A DNA stretch of 64,000 nt from Actinomycetes bacterium (GCA_023418575.1 JAEZZM010000041.1:11553-75552), one strand, 5' to 3'. Counted from the stretch's first letter, positions 19,181-29,389 are shown. Notes: a model not told the origin generated them from the sequence alone. A program made the numbers and translations.

Positions 19181-22100
19181 TTATAGCCGTTCTTCTATTT
19201 CCTCTTCATCCGAGCCACCGCAGCGCTCCAAAATACTTAAGCTTTGACCCAGCAAATCCAAATCTTTCTTATAGGGAATCGTAAGCTTTTTTGACTTGGG
19301 ATAGTAAATACCACCTTTAAGTGCAAATTGAGCCTGCAAATTACTATCTATCTCAATATTTTGGAATACCAGCTTAGAGGCTACTAGGGCTACTGAACTT
19401 ATACCAAGGCGCTGAGCTCTTATTTTTATGCGCTCACGATTAAATAAATTTAAGCCCGCCTCTTCAAGTGCCCCATAGCGCTCAGATAAGTCTTTTTCAA
19501 GCTTATCTAAAGTCTCTAAACTTCCTGCGCAAGCCAGACGGCGATAGGCCCTAACGCGTTCATCAGCAGCGGGTATGTAGTCCTCAGAAAGGTAATAATC
19601 TACGCTAAGGTTGATATTCACCTCTGCACTTTGCGCTTCTCCTTCGCCTCGTGCCTGGGCAACTGCTTCAGCAAGCATATGGGTAAACAAATCAAAGCCC
19701 ACACTTGAAAGATTTCCGCTTTGATCGGCACCCATCAAGGATCCTGCTCCCCTAATTTCTAGGTCGCGCATAGCAATATCCATACCAGAGCCCAAATCTT
19801 GTAGCTCTTCAATAGCAAGGAGGCGTTGCATGGCCTGCTCAGTTAAAACCTCACCCTCGGGGAACATGAAATAGGCATAAGCTTGCATGCGTGAGCGCCC
19901 AACCCTACCTTTAAGCTGGTATAACTGTGCCAAACCCAAACGCTGCGAGTCTTCAATTATTAAGGTGTTAGTTCTTGGATTATCAATGCCGCTTTCAATA
20001 ATAGTGGTTGCAATAAGAACATCAAATTCTCCTGCGCTAAAAGACTCCATTATGCGCTCAAGCTCTTTTTCACTCATCTGTCCATGAGCGCATTCAACTC
20101 GCGCTTCCGGCACTGCCGCAAGCACTCTGTTAAGAGCATCTTCTATAGTTTTCACCCTGTTTGAGACATAATAAGCCTGTCCACCTCGTGCCATTTCTAG
20201 GCGCAAAGCAGCTGAGATCTTATCCTCATCCCACTCTCCCACATATACCTCAACAGGTGTTCTATTTGCAGGCGGAGTTTTTATAAGAGACATGTCTCGC
20301 ACCCCAGATAGCGCCATTTGCATGGTGCGTGGTATTGGAGTTGCCGATAAGGTAAGCACATCTACCTGCTCACGCAAGGTCTTTAGCTGTTCTTTATGCT
20401 GAACACCAAAACGCTGCTCCTCATCAATGATGATAAGTCCTAAGGAATGCGGGTTAACATCATTTGACAAGAGACGATGTGTGCCCACTAAAACCTTTAC
20501 CTTGCCTTGAGCAAAGCGTTCAAGTGCTTTTCTTTGCTGGGAGGCTGTTCTAAAACGAGACAAGACATCAACTTCCACGTCAAAGGGGGCAAAACGCTCA
20601 AAAAAGGTCATAAAATGCTGCTGAGCTAGGATGGTGGTTGGACAGAGCACCATTACTTGCTTGTTATCCTGAACCGCTTTAAATGCGGCGCGCAAAGCAA
20701 CTTCTGTTTTTCCAAAACCAACATCGCCACACAAGAGACGATCCATGGGTTTATCAGATTCCATATCTGCTTTAATATCTGCAATCGCAGAAAGCTGATC
20801 AGGGGTTTCTTGATATGGAAAAACAGCTTCCATCTCACGTTGTTCAGCACCATCACGCATATAGGCATAACCTTTAATACTTGAGCGTCTGGTATAAAGA
20901 TCAACAAGATCAAAGGCTAGTTTTTTAGCAGATTTTCTAGCTTTATTAGTAGCTCTTGTCCAGTCTGAAGTATTGAGGCGAGTAAGACGCGGAGAAGAAC
21001 CATCAGGACCAATGTAGCGCGTTAACTTATCCACCTGTTCAAAAGGCACATAAAGCTTGTCCTTATCGGCATATTCTAAAAGAAAATAATCTCGTTCAAA
21101 TGAGGCGACTTCTTGTCTTACTATAGCTTTAAAATACGCAATTCCATGGCTTGCATGAACTACATAATCACCAGGCTTAAAGGGAAAGGTAATATCTGTT
21201 ATATCATGGACCTGCCTGCGGCTACGTGAAGCTGCCCTAACATTAAGATCAGCAAGGCTGATAATACCTAGCTTTGAGGAAGCGCAGATAAAACCGTTGG
21301 GAATCGCTAGGTCAATTATATTAACTATGCCCTCTTCAAGCTTCTTTTCCTCAGGCTGCTTGCTCTCTTCATCAGTTCGGCTATCGTGCAAGATTTCTTG
21401 AAATGAAAGATGTTCGTCTAGCAATTGCAGCTTGAAGTTTTCCCTTGCGGCCCTATCTGGAATAGCCAAAACTGCATAATACTTGTGTGCGCACAGGCCT
21501 CTCAAGCGGGCAATCAACCTGCTGTCTTTACCTGCTACATCCGGGCGACTGATAGCCAGATCCTCATCAACTGCTCCACCAGCTCTCATAATAGAAACCA
21601 TGGTAAAGCGCTGGTGCTCTGCAAAATTTAGGTCCTTAGCCTGAGCATAGAGCGCTTCTATCTTTTCGTGGGTAAGCAGCGCTTTTGCCCGAATGTCTTC
21701 ATATGCACGGCTTGCATCATCAAAAAGAGAACGTGGTTCTACCAAAACAAGGCAGGCATCTTTACTAATATGATCCAGGGCAAGCGTATAATCTGGATAT
21801 AGATACGGGAGGTATTTATCCATTCCCAAAAAACTAATGCGCTCTTGAAGGCGCTGCAGATCATAGGCAAGCCTGTCATCTTCTTGGGCTTGCTTATACA
21901 ATGCTCTGCTTGCACGCTTTATAGCCTGCTCGCTTAAAGCAAGCTCTAGAGCTGGATATACCTGCAAGCTATCCTTATCAGAGATAGTCTGACCTGTTGA
22001 ATGTATTAAGCTTCTGATACGCTCTATCTCATCGCCAAAAAACTCAATGCGAGCAGGGCTTGTCTCAGATGAAGGCCACAGATCGATGTGATCACCCTTA

Positions 22101-22711
22101 TGGCTGAATTCACCTGCTTTACTGCAGGTCTCACTTAGGTGATAACCCAGGTATAAAAGCTGATCTATAAGCTCTTGCGGACTTATTTCTTGAGCCTGAC
22201 TAAGCCTAATGGGGCGATAAAAGCGGCTGCTTTTTCCTGGCACATAGCGCAATAAGGAGCGCGCAGAACACACCAGGATTTTATCGCTATGAGGGCGAGA
22301 CATAAGATCTAAAGCCCTGCAGCGTGCACCTATTACTGCAGCTTGCGGCTCTTGATCTGCAAAAGCTAGATCCTCTCGCTCAGGAAAACGCAAAACCGCA
22401 TCTTTTCCCAGGAGTACACTTAAGTGCTGAGCAAAACGCTCGGCACTCTCTTCTCCAGAGAGCAAGACAACATAGGGGCGTTTTTGTTCTAAATAGAGGC
22501 TAGCTAGACAAAAGGCTCGTGCTGACTGATTTAATCCAAGGCTTGCATCCTTGCCTTGGGCCAAGAGCTCCTTAATATGCTTCATCTCAGGAGCTTGTAA
22601 AAAAGCTTGGGACAACAAGCTAGCTGCTCTTTGATTATTGTCAGTATCTATAGCTTTTTGCTCCTTATGTAATCTATCTTTTTCTTCTTGCATGCTCACT
22701 GTTAATCCCAC
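19181..22711 (-). CDS. mfd: Transcription-repair coupling factor Mfd
   Basis: 1176 residues, the full family length. The N-terminal third is the UvrB-homology region ('[14 protein letters not shown]'). A CarD-like RNA-polymerase-interacting domain follows ('[17 protein letters not shown]'), then the RecG-like motor with Walker A '[12 protein letters not shown]' (about residue 661), '[16 protein letters not shown]' and '[14 protein letters not shown]', and the C-terminal TRCF domain ('[14 protein letters not shown]'). It displaces RNA polymerase stalled at lesions and recruits UvrA. The longest frame starts with GTG at 22711; an ATG six codons in (22693) is equally possible because neither has a strong RBS. 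It is divergent from nth, so two repair genes share one control region. Confidence 0.95.
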   Translation of the reverse strand: MGLTVSMQEEKDRLHKEQKAIDTDNNQRAASLLSQAFLQAPEMKHIKELLAQGKDASLGLNQSARAFCLASLYLEQKRPYVVLLSGEESAERFAQHLSVLLGKDAVLRFPEREDLAFADQEPQAAVIGARCRALDLMSRPHSDKILVCSARSLLRYVPGKSSRFYRPIRLSQAQEISPQELIDQLLYLGYHLSETCSKAGEFSHKGDHIDLWPSSETSPARIEFFGDEIERIRSLIHSTGQTISDKDSLQVYPALELALSEQAIKRASRALYKQAQEDDRLAYDLQRLQERISFLGMDKYLPYLYPDYTLALDHISKDACLVLVEPRSLFDDASRAYEDIRAKALLTHEKIEALYAQAKDLNFAEHQRFTMVSIMRAGGAVDEDLAISRPDVAGKDSRLIARLRGLCAHKYYAVLAIPDRAARENFKLQLLDEHLSFQEILHDSRTDEESKQPEEKKLEEGIVNIIDLAIPNGFICASSKLGIISLADLNVRAASRSRRQVHDITDITFPFKPGDYVVHASHGIAYFKAIVRQEVASFERDYFLLEYADKDKLYVPFEQVDKLTRYIGPDGSSPRLTRLNTSDWTRATNKARKSAKKLAFDLVDLYTRRSSIKGYAYMRDGAEQREMEAVFPYQETPDQLSAIADIKADMESDKPMDRLLCGDVGFGKTEVALRAAFKAVQDNKQVMVLCPTTILAQQHFMTFFERFAPFDVEVDVLSRFRTASQQRKALERFAQGKVKVLVGTHRLLSNDVNPHSLGLIIIDEEQRFGVQHKEQLKTLREQVDVLTLSATPIPRTMQMALSGVRDMSLIKTPPANRTPVEVYVGEWDEDKISAALRLEMARGGQAYYVSNRVKTIEDALNRVLAAVPEARVECAHGQMSEKELERIMESFSAGEFDVLIATTIIESGIDNPRTNTLIIEDSQRLGLAQLYQLKGRVGRSRMQAYAYFMFPEGEVLTEQAMQRLLAIEELQDLGSGMDIAMRDLEIRGAGSLMGADQSGNLSSVGFDLFTHMLAEAVAQARGEGEAQSAEVNINLSVDYYLSEDYIPAADERVRAYRRLACAGSLETLDKLEKDLSERYGALEEAGLNLFNRERIKIRAQRLGISSVALVASKLVFQNIEIDSNLQAQFALKGGIYYPKSKKLTIPYKKDLDLLGQSLSILERCGGSDEEEIEERL

Positions 22712-22881
22712 GTTTTTTTAAAGCCTACTCTTCCTAATATCACAGTCTTTGATCGTATATTTAGTTATAGTTAATCTTATCTTTCAAAAGCTTAGCCTGC
22801 TTTTGTGAGCCCACAGCTCCTTATAAACCAAAGTAACTGTTACACTTAAAGCATGCCAAGATACAGAAAAGGATATACCCG

Positions 22882-23586
22882 ATGCCCAGAGAATCAAATG
22901 CTTCGAAAAGCGCTCGCGCTATAGAAGCTGTTAAGCGTATTGATCAGCTTTACCCTGACCTACCTTGTCACCTACATCACAGAGATCCCTTTACTCTCAC
23001 CATTGCAGTGCTCTTATCAGCACAAACAACCGATGCTCAGGTTAACAAGGTTACACCGCAACTCTTTGATCGTTTTGGTGATCCCGCTTCAATGGCAGCC
23101 GCTCCTTTAAAGGATGTAGAGGCTTGCATTAGCTCTTTGGGTTTTTATCGCAATAAGGCAAAAAACTGCATTGCTGCTGCCCAAGTGCTCTTAAGTGAGT
23201 TTGGCGGCGAAGTCCCGCAAAGCGCCGAAGAACTTATGATGCTACCTGGTGTTGGTAGAAAGACTGCAAATGTTGTGCTTAATGTGGCATTTGGCATTGT
23301 CTCTGGCATTGCGGTTGACACTCACGTCTTTAGAATTGCGCAAAAACTTAAGCTCTCCAGCAAACAAGACCCCTTAGATCTTGAACAAGATTTGCTAAAA
23401 CTTCTGCCAAAAGAATATTGGAAAGATGTCAATCACCAGTGGGTCCAATTTGGCAGAGATGTTTGTATAGCCAGGCGTCCACAATGCGCTCTTTGTGTCT
23501 TAAATGACATCTGTCCCAGTGCTTTTGCAGAAGAAAAAAGTAAGAAAAAGGCTAAGAAAGTAAGGCGCTCAGCAAAGGCGCAATAA
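22882..23586 (+). CDS. nth: Endonuclease III
   Basis: 234 residues. This bifunctional DNA glycosylase/AP lyase removes oxidised pyrimidines. The helix-hairpin-helix 'LPGVGRKTANVVLNVAFG' contains the catalytic Lys, and 'VDTHVFRIA' contains the catalytic Asp. The Fe-S loop C-x6-C-x2-C-x5-C is intact (CIARRPQCALCVLNDIC). A basic tail (KKKAKKVRRSAK) may help DNA binding. The last 35 bp overlap the 3' end of the convergent DUF554 gene. Confidence 0.96.
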   Translation: MPRESNASKSARAIEAVKRIDQLYPDLPCHLHHRDPFTLTIAVLLSAQTTDAQVNKVTPQLFDRFGDPASMAAAPLKDVEACISSLGFYRNKAKNCIAAAQVLLSEFGGEVPQSAEELMMLPGVGRKTANVVLNVAFGIVSGIAVDTHVFRIAQKLKLSSKQDPLDLEQDLLKLLPKEYWKDVNHQWVQFGRDVCIARRPQCALCVLNDICPSAFAEEKSKKKAKKVRRSAKAQ

Positions 23587-24280
23587 GCAATGCTGGCAGC
23601 ATTTGCACTATCTTCATCTCTTTTATTTGCATAACCGATAAGGCCACAGCTAAGAGCAAAACGCCGCCCACCGCAGATATAGACGCTATCATTACATCTC
23701 CCAGGTAGGGGCTTAAAAAGGATGCCAGAAGAGCAATGCTTCCCTGAATAACTAAAATAGGCAGAGCTGAAAAAGCTGTGCCTATACCTAAAGCGCTAGC
23801 CAAAATAACGGCACTCACGCCATCTAAGACGCTTTTTGCATAGAGAATGGAGTTATCTCCCAAGCCTGCTTGCAGTGGTCCTAATACTGCCATGGTGCCT
23901 ACACCAAACAAAATACTAGCAGAAACAAATGCCTCTACAAAGCTGCTCTTATCGGAGCTTTTTGCATCTTCTTGCTTAGCAACTTTGGACTGTACCCAAG
24001 AACCTAAAGCCTCAATCTTTTTGTCTAAACCCAAGGCCGCTCCAAGTAAACTACCTGCAACCAGGCTTAAAGAAAAGATGATCATGGCACTGTCACCCAA
24101 GCTTGAAGCCATCCAGTTTTTAAGGCCATTAAAGCTCATTACAATACTCATGCCAATAACAGCAAGGCCAATAGCTTGAAACATCAAGCGGCGCAAATCA
24201 TCATTAACTAATTTACCTACAGCACAACCCAACAAGGATCCCACTACTATAGCTATCACATTGAGCAGCACAGCAAGCAT
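23552..24280 (-). CDS. DUF554 family membrane protein (YdfK-like)
   Basis: 242 residues with about seven hydrophobic helices. It matches the DUF554 pattern, with the opening 'LLNVIAIVVGSLLGCAVGK' and a Gly-rich pair 'SLVAGSLLGAALGLDKKIE'. The function of the family is not established; a transporter role is often assumed. AAGGG precedes the ATG by seven bases. Its 3' end runs 35 bp into nth on the opposite strand. Confidence 0.85.
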   Translation of the reverse strand: MLAVLLNVIAIVVGSLLGCAVGKLVNDDLRRLMFQAIGLAVIGMSIVMSFNGLKNWMASSLGDSAMIIFSLSLVAGSLLGAALGLDKKIEALGSWVQSKVAKQEDAKSSDKSSFVEAFVSASILFGVGTMAVLGPLQAGLGDNSILYAKSVLDGVSAVILASALGIGTAFSALPILVIQGSIALLASFLSPYLGDVMIASISAVGGVLLLAVALSVMQIKEMKIVQMLPALLIAPLLSALLS

Positions 24281-24398
24281 TACTAACCCTTCTTATACCT
24301 ACAAGACAAACTCCTGCATAAGCCCTTTCACAAGCCAGAGCTTAAAGCTTCTAAAGCCCTTATGAGTACCTTTGAGCTCTTATAAGCCCCTACTTATT

Positions 24399-25967
24399 CT
24401 ACGCAAGTATGGCAAACCATCCAACCTCAACAGGGCTACAATCACTAGAATAACTTGGATAACGGGCCACTATATAAAAGCGCTCCCCTTCTCTGCTTAC
24501 TGCAATCTGTGCAGGGCTATCGCTATCTTGATATTGAGGAGACAAGGCGAGCATCACGGTATTGGCAGGTACTGGGACTTCTATAAACTGTATTCTACTA
24601 ACTTCCCCTTGTTTGGGAGCTTGAAAAAATACCATCCCTCTTGAAGTTTCCGATAAGCGCAAGGCCTCTAAACTTCCGCTAAGACGCTGTGCCCGCAGGC
24701 TAGTCACACTCACATCTTCTGCCTTCAAAGAATCTAATTGCAGCTCTTTGGCTTTAAGCTGCATAGTCTGTATCTTATCTGCCAAAAGCTCTTGAACTTG
24801 AGCAGTTTGAGATTTAATAGCTCTGCTTTCCAAACTGTGAGCCACAAGATTTTTTATTAAGGCGTCTTTACTGCTTAAACTCTCAATTTCAAAACGCCCC
24901 AGCTGAAGCCGTTCTGCTTTTAAGTCTTGTGCTTCTAAGTTTTTGCCCACTATCTTATCGCCCACGAGATCTTTTGTTTGCACAGAAGAGATCTCTGCCT
25001 TGTCAGCGTTTAAACTGTTTGCTGAGAGCTGTCTAGTTGCTATGCTTTCTGCATTAAGGGAACTAAGAGCAAGTTCTTGCGTCTTCAGCTTTGGAGCCTC
25101 TATTTCTTGCGCCCTTAAGGTTTGAGTGCTTAGATCTTGCAGTTCTGCCTTGCGTCCTGATACAAGATCTAGCTGAGCCTCCTGGCTCTTTAAACTCATG
25201 CTCTCTAGATGCTGAGCCTCAACACCAAGGCTCTTAAGTGCACCATCTTTATCAACAGTAAATCCCGGGGTAGAAAAAGCTTGGGCAACAATGCTATCTC
25301 GAGCAGTTACGCTTTGAGCCTCAAGATCTTTTTGACTGATAAGTGATCCAAATAAGGCAAGGTTTCCTGTGGCAGATAGTTTCTTTTTAAGGGGATCTAC
25401 CTCGAAAAAGAGCTCTTTTCCCTGGGGATCACTAACTGCCAATCTTCCTTTTGACCAAAGTGCAAAAGCTTCATTACTTTCTGCAGTAAAGGCTTGTGCC
25501 ACGGGATTATCCTTTAAGTACTTAGTAAAGGCTGCTTTGCGTTTTTGTTCTTCTTGCTCCATGCTTTCTAATTGCTCTTGAGCCTGTTTTTGGGCAGTTT
25601 GAACACGCTCTTGTTGCTCAGAGTTTAAATACCCCAGCTTTGTATTAGGCTGAGCTGCTGAAGAAGCAACTTGCTTGAGCCTTTGTTGTTCTATAAGGTT
25701 TTGTTCTTTTGGCTTCTGACATGAAAATAAACCCAGACACAATAAGACCAAAGCTATGCATGTGCATAAAACTATAGGCAGGATTACAGCAAGCTTTGTA
25801 AATCTCCTATCACGCCCGTGTTTATCGCCTTCTCTTAGATAATTGGGTCGCTGAACAGGGCTTGTAATAGCAGGCTTGCTTGATACTCCCTGCTCTTCTA
25901 AAAGCGTAGCTTCCTCTTCATCTACAAGAATGGTCTTATCAAAATCTGTGGGAGATATGTGTTGCAT
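24399..25967 (-). CDS. Membrane-anchored pentad-repeat protein with tail-fibre-like C-terminus
   Basis: 522 residues from the ATG chosen (a TTG four codons upstream is possible). I recognise no named family. Residues about 1-65 are cytoplasmic, acidic and Thr-containing ('DFDKTILVDEEEATLLEE'). One transmembrane helix follows ('LAVILPIVLCTCIALVLLCL'). Residues about 85-160 are Gln/Glu-rich coiled coil. Roughly residues 260-435 are some 30 five-residue units with Leu/Ile/Val at position 1 and often Ala at position 3 (LRAQE, IEAPK, LKTQE, LNAES, LKAED), the pattern of a right-handed beta-helix. The last 85 residues, ending in 'VEVGWFAILA', resemble the compact C-terminal domains of phage tail fibres. 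It is divergent from a membrane Ser/Thr kinase gene, so it may be the kinase's extracellular partner or substrate. That is inference. Confidence 0.6.
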   Translation of the reverse strand: MQHISPTDFDKTILVDEEEATLLEEQGVSSKPAITSPVQRPNYLREGDKHGRDRRFTKLAVILPIVLCTCIALVLLCLGLFSCQKPKEQNLIEQQRLKQVASSAAQPNTKLGYLNSEQQERVQTAQKQAQEQLESMEQEEQKRKAAFTKYLKDNPVAQAFTAESNEAFALWSKGRLAVSDPQGKELFFEVDPLKKKLSATGNLALFGSLISQKDLEAQSVTARDSIVAQAFSTPGFTVDKDGALKSLGVEAQHLESMSLKSQEAQLDLVSGRKAELQDLSTQTLRAQEIEAPKLKTQELALSSLNAESIATRQLSANSLNADKAEISSVQTKDLVGDKIVGKNLEAQDLKAERLQLGRFEIESLSSKDALIKNLVAHSLESRAIKSQTAQVQELLADKIQTMQLKAKELQLDSLKAEDVSVTSLRAQRLSGSLEALRLSETSRGMVFFQAPKQGEVSRIQFIEVPVPANTVMLALSPQYQDSDSPAQIAVSREGERFYIVARYPSYSSDCSPVEVGWFAILA

Positions 25968-26087
25968 CTCAACTCTCAATCTCTAGTTTGCAAGAGCTAA
26001 GGTGCCTGAGGGTAGTGCTATTGTGCTAGACTGCAAGTGACTTGTCAAGCGATAAATTATACCATTTACCAGGAGTTATATTATTTT

Positions 26088-27374
26088 ATGACAGACTTTA
26101 GATTATCAAGAGATTATACCAAGATACCTTTTATATATCAGCCATATTATCAAGGTGCGCAGGCTCAATTAAGCCGTATTACTGTGCCTGGCTCCAGACT
26201 ATATGAAGCCTTGCGCATGCTCAGCACACAGCCAGACGAAATCTATCACTATCTTTTGAAACAAGGGGATCCTCAAGACATTCCTGGGTACAGTCTTCAT
26301 CTGATAGCAAAAAAGGCAGCTCCTTCAAGCAATCTTTTGCGCTTTGCTCAAGAGCGCGCCTTTTTGTTGCGCGCTTCACACCCTCATATCGTTACTGCCT
26401 GGGCAAGCAGGTGCCAAGATACTTATCTTATGCCAGCTGCCTTGTGCTCACTAAAAGAAACGCTGTATAAAACAGCCTGGCCTCTCAATCAAGCCTGTCG
26501 ATGCATATTGCAGATACTGGATGCCCTTATGGCTGCTGAGAGCCTTGGTCTTATCGCACACCGTGATATTAAACCTTCTAATATCCTTCTTTTTTCTCAA
26601 CTGCCGCCTGTTCAGCTTCCATATTCTCAGGCTCTATCTTCTCAGCTTCCGTCTACTCGGCTTCCATCTTCTCAAGCTCCATCCTCCTTGGCTTCCCCTC
26701 AAGAGGCAAGCCACTATTATCCTGCTGATCAAACCCACTATTCATATTGTTTAGCAGATTTTGGTGTAGCTCGTTTTAAATCCTCAGTACCCACTAAAAG
26801 CTGCGGCACTGCACCTTATATGGCGCCAGAGCTGCGTACAAAGGCAGATTTAGCAGAGGCTCCAGCAGATATACATGCTTTGGCTTTGGTATTTTATGAG
26901 CTCCTCAGTGGTAAAAAAGCTATCCCACCTAAGTACTTTAGCAATTGGGAAAAAGCACACAGCTGCCCCTTATTAGAGGAAAAGGACTTTTTATCAGAAA
27001 ATGGCCTTTTATCAGAAAGCGGCCCCTGTACCTCAAAAAAGAAAGCTCCCTTCCCAAAGCAAGGAACAAACTCAAAAGCACTCAGGCAGATCAACAGCCT
27101 GCTTATGCGCTGGTCAGCCCATGATGTTCAAAGGCGACCCCAAAGCTATCAGGAAGCTTATAAGGAATTTCTACAGCTTATTAACGGTCTAAACCTTAAT
27201 AAAAAAGCACTTCATAAAGACCCGCTTATACTCTCAGAGCTCACTGCTCAAAGGCGGCGCAACAAGCAGACAAATCAAAAAGACTCGCCATCAAAAACCC
27301 TTCTCATATCCCTGCTTTTAGCTAGTGCTTTGTTTTTATCAGCCAGTGCTGGGCTCTTTCTTTCAAGTTTCTAG
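26088..27374 (+). CDS. Membrane-anchored Ser/Thr protein kinase
   Basis: 428 residues from the ATG at 26088 (AGGAG 12 bases upstream; a GTG at 26037 is less likely). It shows the catalytic loop HRDIKPSN (158-165), DFG (224-226) and the activation-loop end 'GTAPYMAPEL', so catalysis looks possible. The N-lobe keeps a candidate Lys ('HLIAKKA') and helix-C Glu ('AQERAFLLRA'), but I find no glycine-rich GxGxxG loop. Between catalytic loop and DFG sit seven 5-residue repeats (170-204) of the xQLPS type. The protein ends in one hydrophobic helix with no extracellular domain. The divergent neighbour has one transmembrane helix and a large outside domain, and could supply the sensing part. Confidence 0.85.
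   Translation: MTDFRLSRDYTKIPFIYQPYYQGAQAQLSRITVPGSRLYEALRMLSTQPDEIYHYLLKQGDPQDIPGYSLHLIAKKAAPSSNLLRFAQERAFLLRASHPHIVTAWASRCQDTYLMPAALCSLKETLYKTAWPLNQACRCILQILDALMAAESLGLIAHRDIKPSNILLFSQLPPVQLPYSQALSSQLPSTRLPSSQAPSSLASPQEASHYYPADQTHYSYCLADFGVARFKSSVPTKSCGTAPYMAPELRTKADLAEAPADIHALALVFYELLSGKKAIPPKYFSNWEKAHSCPLLEEKDFLSENGLLSESGPCTSKKKAPFPKQGTNSKALRQINSLLMRWSAHDVQRRPQSYQEAYKEFLQLINGLNLNKKALHKDPLILSELTAQRRRNKQTNQKDSPSKTLLISLLLASALFLSASAGLFLSSF
26595..26699 (+). repeat. Seven 15-bp in-frame repeats inside the kinase gene
   Basis: Seven tandem 15-bp units encode SQLPP, VQLPY, SQALS, SQLPS, TRLPS, SQAPS and SLASP. The nucleotide consensus is close to 'tctcagcttccatct'. The array sits in a loop between two conserved catalytic motifs, where kinases normally have only about a dozen residues. 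Confidence 0.85.
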
Positions 27375-27463
27375 CATGCAGCTTTTGAAGCTGGGTAAAA
27401 TACTGGGCATAGTTATGCTGTCTAAAAGCAACTACTTAAAAACTAGTTACAAGAGAGGAAGCT

Positions 27464-28444
27464 ATGTCACAAGAAGAATCCAAAGCAGCTGCATTGCAGA
27501 TGCCTGACGGAACTTATAATTTTTCCCTAAGCTCTTATGATGCTGTTGAACTTTCTTTGCCTAGACCTCAAATTACAGAAGATGATATTCGACAATATCT
27601 TGAGATGTTTATGTATAAGCACGCAGACATTGTTCCTATTGAAGAGGAGCGCAAGCCCAAGCCTGGAGATATAGTTACTATTGATCTGGAGACCTTTGAA
27701 GGAGAGCAAAAAATTGGGGCTGTCTCGGGCAATAATCTAAAACTAGAATTGGGCGCAAATCTTATGCCCCCCGTCTTTGAAGATGCAGTCTGCCAGATGA
27801 ACACTGGAGACAGCGCCGAGATTGAGTATGAGATAGCTCAGGATAAAAGCCTTAAAAGCAAGGTCACGCTCCATGACATTAATACACGCGTTATTCCCGC
27901 CCTTACCGACGCCTGGGTTAAAGAAAACTTAGATGGCTACCAAAGCTGTCAAGAATTTACAGCCGGCGTTCATACCCAGCTTGTCCAGCAAAAAGAAGCA
28001 GAGCTTGAGGCACAAAAGGCTGCGCTTATTGCAGACGCCTTGGCTGATCGCCTTGAACAAGCTATACCTCATGAGCTTATTGACGAAGCCTATGAGAGCT
28101 TCAAGCAAAATTTTGATGCCATGCTCCAAATGCAAGGATCAAGCAGGGCTCAGTTTATGGCTCTTCAAGGTGTTGACGAGAAGGTCTTAGAAGAGTCTGA
28201 ACGCAAAGAGGCTGAGCTGGGCTTAAAGCGTGGTCTCGCTCTTGATGCATATGCCAAGCATCATAAGCTGTCTGTTGACGATAAGGACGTGCCTGGACTA
28301 TTGGGCGTTCAAGAAGAAGCAGCTCAGCAATTTGAAGAGGCGCTGCGCAAAGATGGAAGCTTTGCAGAGGCTCGCACCTCTGCTCTGCGCAATAAGGCCC
28401 TGCAAGAATTAAGCAAGCAGTCAAAGATTAACTTTGTTGATTAA
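27464..28444 (+). CDS. Trigger-factor-like protein lacking the ribosome-binding domain
   Basis: 326 residues against about 430-450 for trigger factor. The N-terminal ribosome-docking domain and its GFRxGxxP signature are absent. The protein opens in the linker helix ('ITEDDIRQYLEMF'), followed by an FKBP-type PPIase domain ('PGDIVTIDLETFEGEQ', 'GANLMPPVFEDAV') and the helical chaperone C-domain. It could fold substrates in the cytosol without binding the ribosome. AGAGAGG before the ATG and a strong terminator after the stop show it is an intact gene, not a broken tig. A normal tig is expected elsewhere in the genome. Confidence 0.8.
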   Translation: MSQEESKAAALQMPDGTYNFSLSSYDAVELSLPRPQITEDDIRQYLEMFMYKHADIVPIEEERKPKPGDIVTIDLETFEGEQKIGAVSGNNLKLELGANLMPPVFEDAVCQMNTGDSAEIEYEIAQDKSLKSKVTLHDINTRVIPALTDAWVKENLDGYQSCQEFTAGVHTQLVQQKEAELEAQKAALIADALADRLEQAIPHELIDEAYESFKQNFDAMLQMQGSSRAQFMALQGVDEKVLEESERKEAELGLKRGLALDAYAKHHKLSVDDKDVPGLLGVQEEAAQQFEEALRKDGSFAEARTSALRNKALQELSKQSKINFVD

Positions 28445-28537
28445 CCTTATTTTAAGGTAATTTTCTGCAGCTAAGAGGCTGTGCCTGGACCTGGGTCTGC
28501 GCTTAGTTAAAGACTTAGATCAAACCGCAAACAAGAA

Positions 28538-28573
28538 AAGGCTCTAAGACCGCTGAGATCTTAGAGCCTTTTT
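28538..28573 (+). terminator. Rho-independent terminator after the trigger-factor-like gene
   Basis: AAGGCTCTAAGA (28538-28549) pairs perfectly with TCTTAGAGCCTT (28559-28570), followed by TTT. A-rich sequence on the left lets it also serve rubrerythrin transcripts on the minus strand. Confidence 0.88.
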
Positions 28574-28649
28574 ATTTCAAACAAGTTGTACAGTTGTACA
28601 GAAGCTGTTAATAACTATCTATGAACAGCTTAAGATCTTAAGCTAAGAC

Positions 28650-29195
28650 TTAGTAGTTAACTACACGCTGTACGAAGTAAGCCTGTGGGTGCTTGCAAAC
28701 TGGGCAAAGCTGAGGTGCGCTCTCACCAACGTGAAGGTGTCCGCACTTCTCGCACTTCCAAACTACAGTCTCGTCACGCTTGAAGATCTCACCCTTCTCA
28801 AGACGATCAAGAAGTGCACGATAGCGCTCTTCGTGATGTGACTCAATCTTTCCAACTGCGTCCATCTTAGCAGCAATCTCAGTGAAGCCCTCTTCACGAG
28901 CTACAGCAGCAAACTCAGGATACATAACGTTGGTCTCATAGTTCTCGCCTGCAGCAGCATCCTCAAGGTTCTTGCTGGTCTCAGGGATGTCACCATCATG
29001 GAGATACTTAAACCAGAGCTTAGCGTGCTGCTCCTCGTTTGCCTTGGTCTCCTCAAAAACATTCTGGATAGCTACAAAACCGTCAGCCTTAGCCTGCTTT
29101 GCATAGTAGCCATACTTCATAGCAGCCATTGACTCGCCAGCGTAAGCAGCCTCAAGATTTTTCTTTGTCTGTGACTCGTTAAAATTAACAGCCAT
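28650..29195 (-). CDS. rbr: Rubrerythrin
   Basis: 181 residues. The N-terminal ferritin-like diiron domain has ExxH ligand pairs ('[10 protein letters not shown]', '[12 protein letters not shown]'). The C-terminal rubredoxin domain has two CxxC knuckles ('WKCEKCGH', 'LCPVCKHP'). It reduces hydrogen peroxide in anaerobes using a reduced electron carrier. An in-frame extension up to 29363 is unlikely because the ATG at 29195 has a strong AGGGAG upstream and starts the standard sequence. A Fur-type palindrome lies about 195 bp upstream, over a likely promoter. Confidence 0.95.
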   Translation of the reverse strand: MAVNFNESQTKKNLEAAYAGESMAAMKYGYYAKQAKADGFVAIQNVFEETKANEEQHAKLWFKYLHDGDIPETSKNLEDAAAGENYETNVMYPEFAAVAREEGFTEIAAKMDAVGKIESHHEERYRALLDRLEKGEIFKRDETVVWKCEKCGHLHVGESAPQLCPVCKHPQAYFVQRVVNY

Positions 29196-29368
29196 GTTTC
29201 TTCTCCCTCTCCAACTAGTTGGGGTTCCTCTCTTATGCCTTATTTCAATTAGCTTGCCGAATACAAGGTCCTCCACCCACAGCAAAGCTAAAAGGCTTAT
29301 TTGCAGAATATCACGAAATGCAGGATTTAAAAGTGATTCAAAGCCGCAAAAGCGTGATGGCATTAGTT

Positions 29369-29374
29369 ATTGTA
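29369..29374 (-). promoter_or_regulatory. Possible -10 box for rubrerythrin
   Basis: TACAAT on the minus strand, 15 bp downstream of the Fur-type palindrome. The palindrome would cover the poorly conserved -35 region, the expected place for a repressor to block RNA polymerase. Confidence 0.4.
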
Positions 29375-29389
29375 TCCCCTCCGCAGATA

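Noticed and set aside
27464..27700. Frameshifted tig gene missing its N-terminus
   Set aside because: A good RBS and start are present, and the upstream DNA codes for the kinase C-terminus, not for a trigger-factor N-domain.
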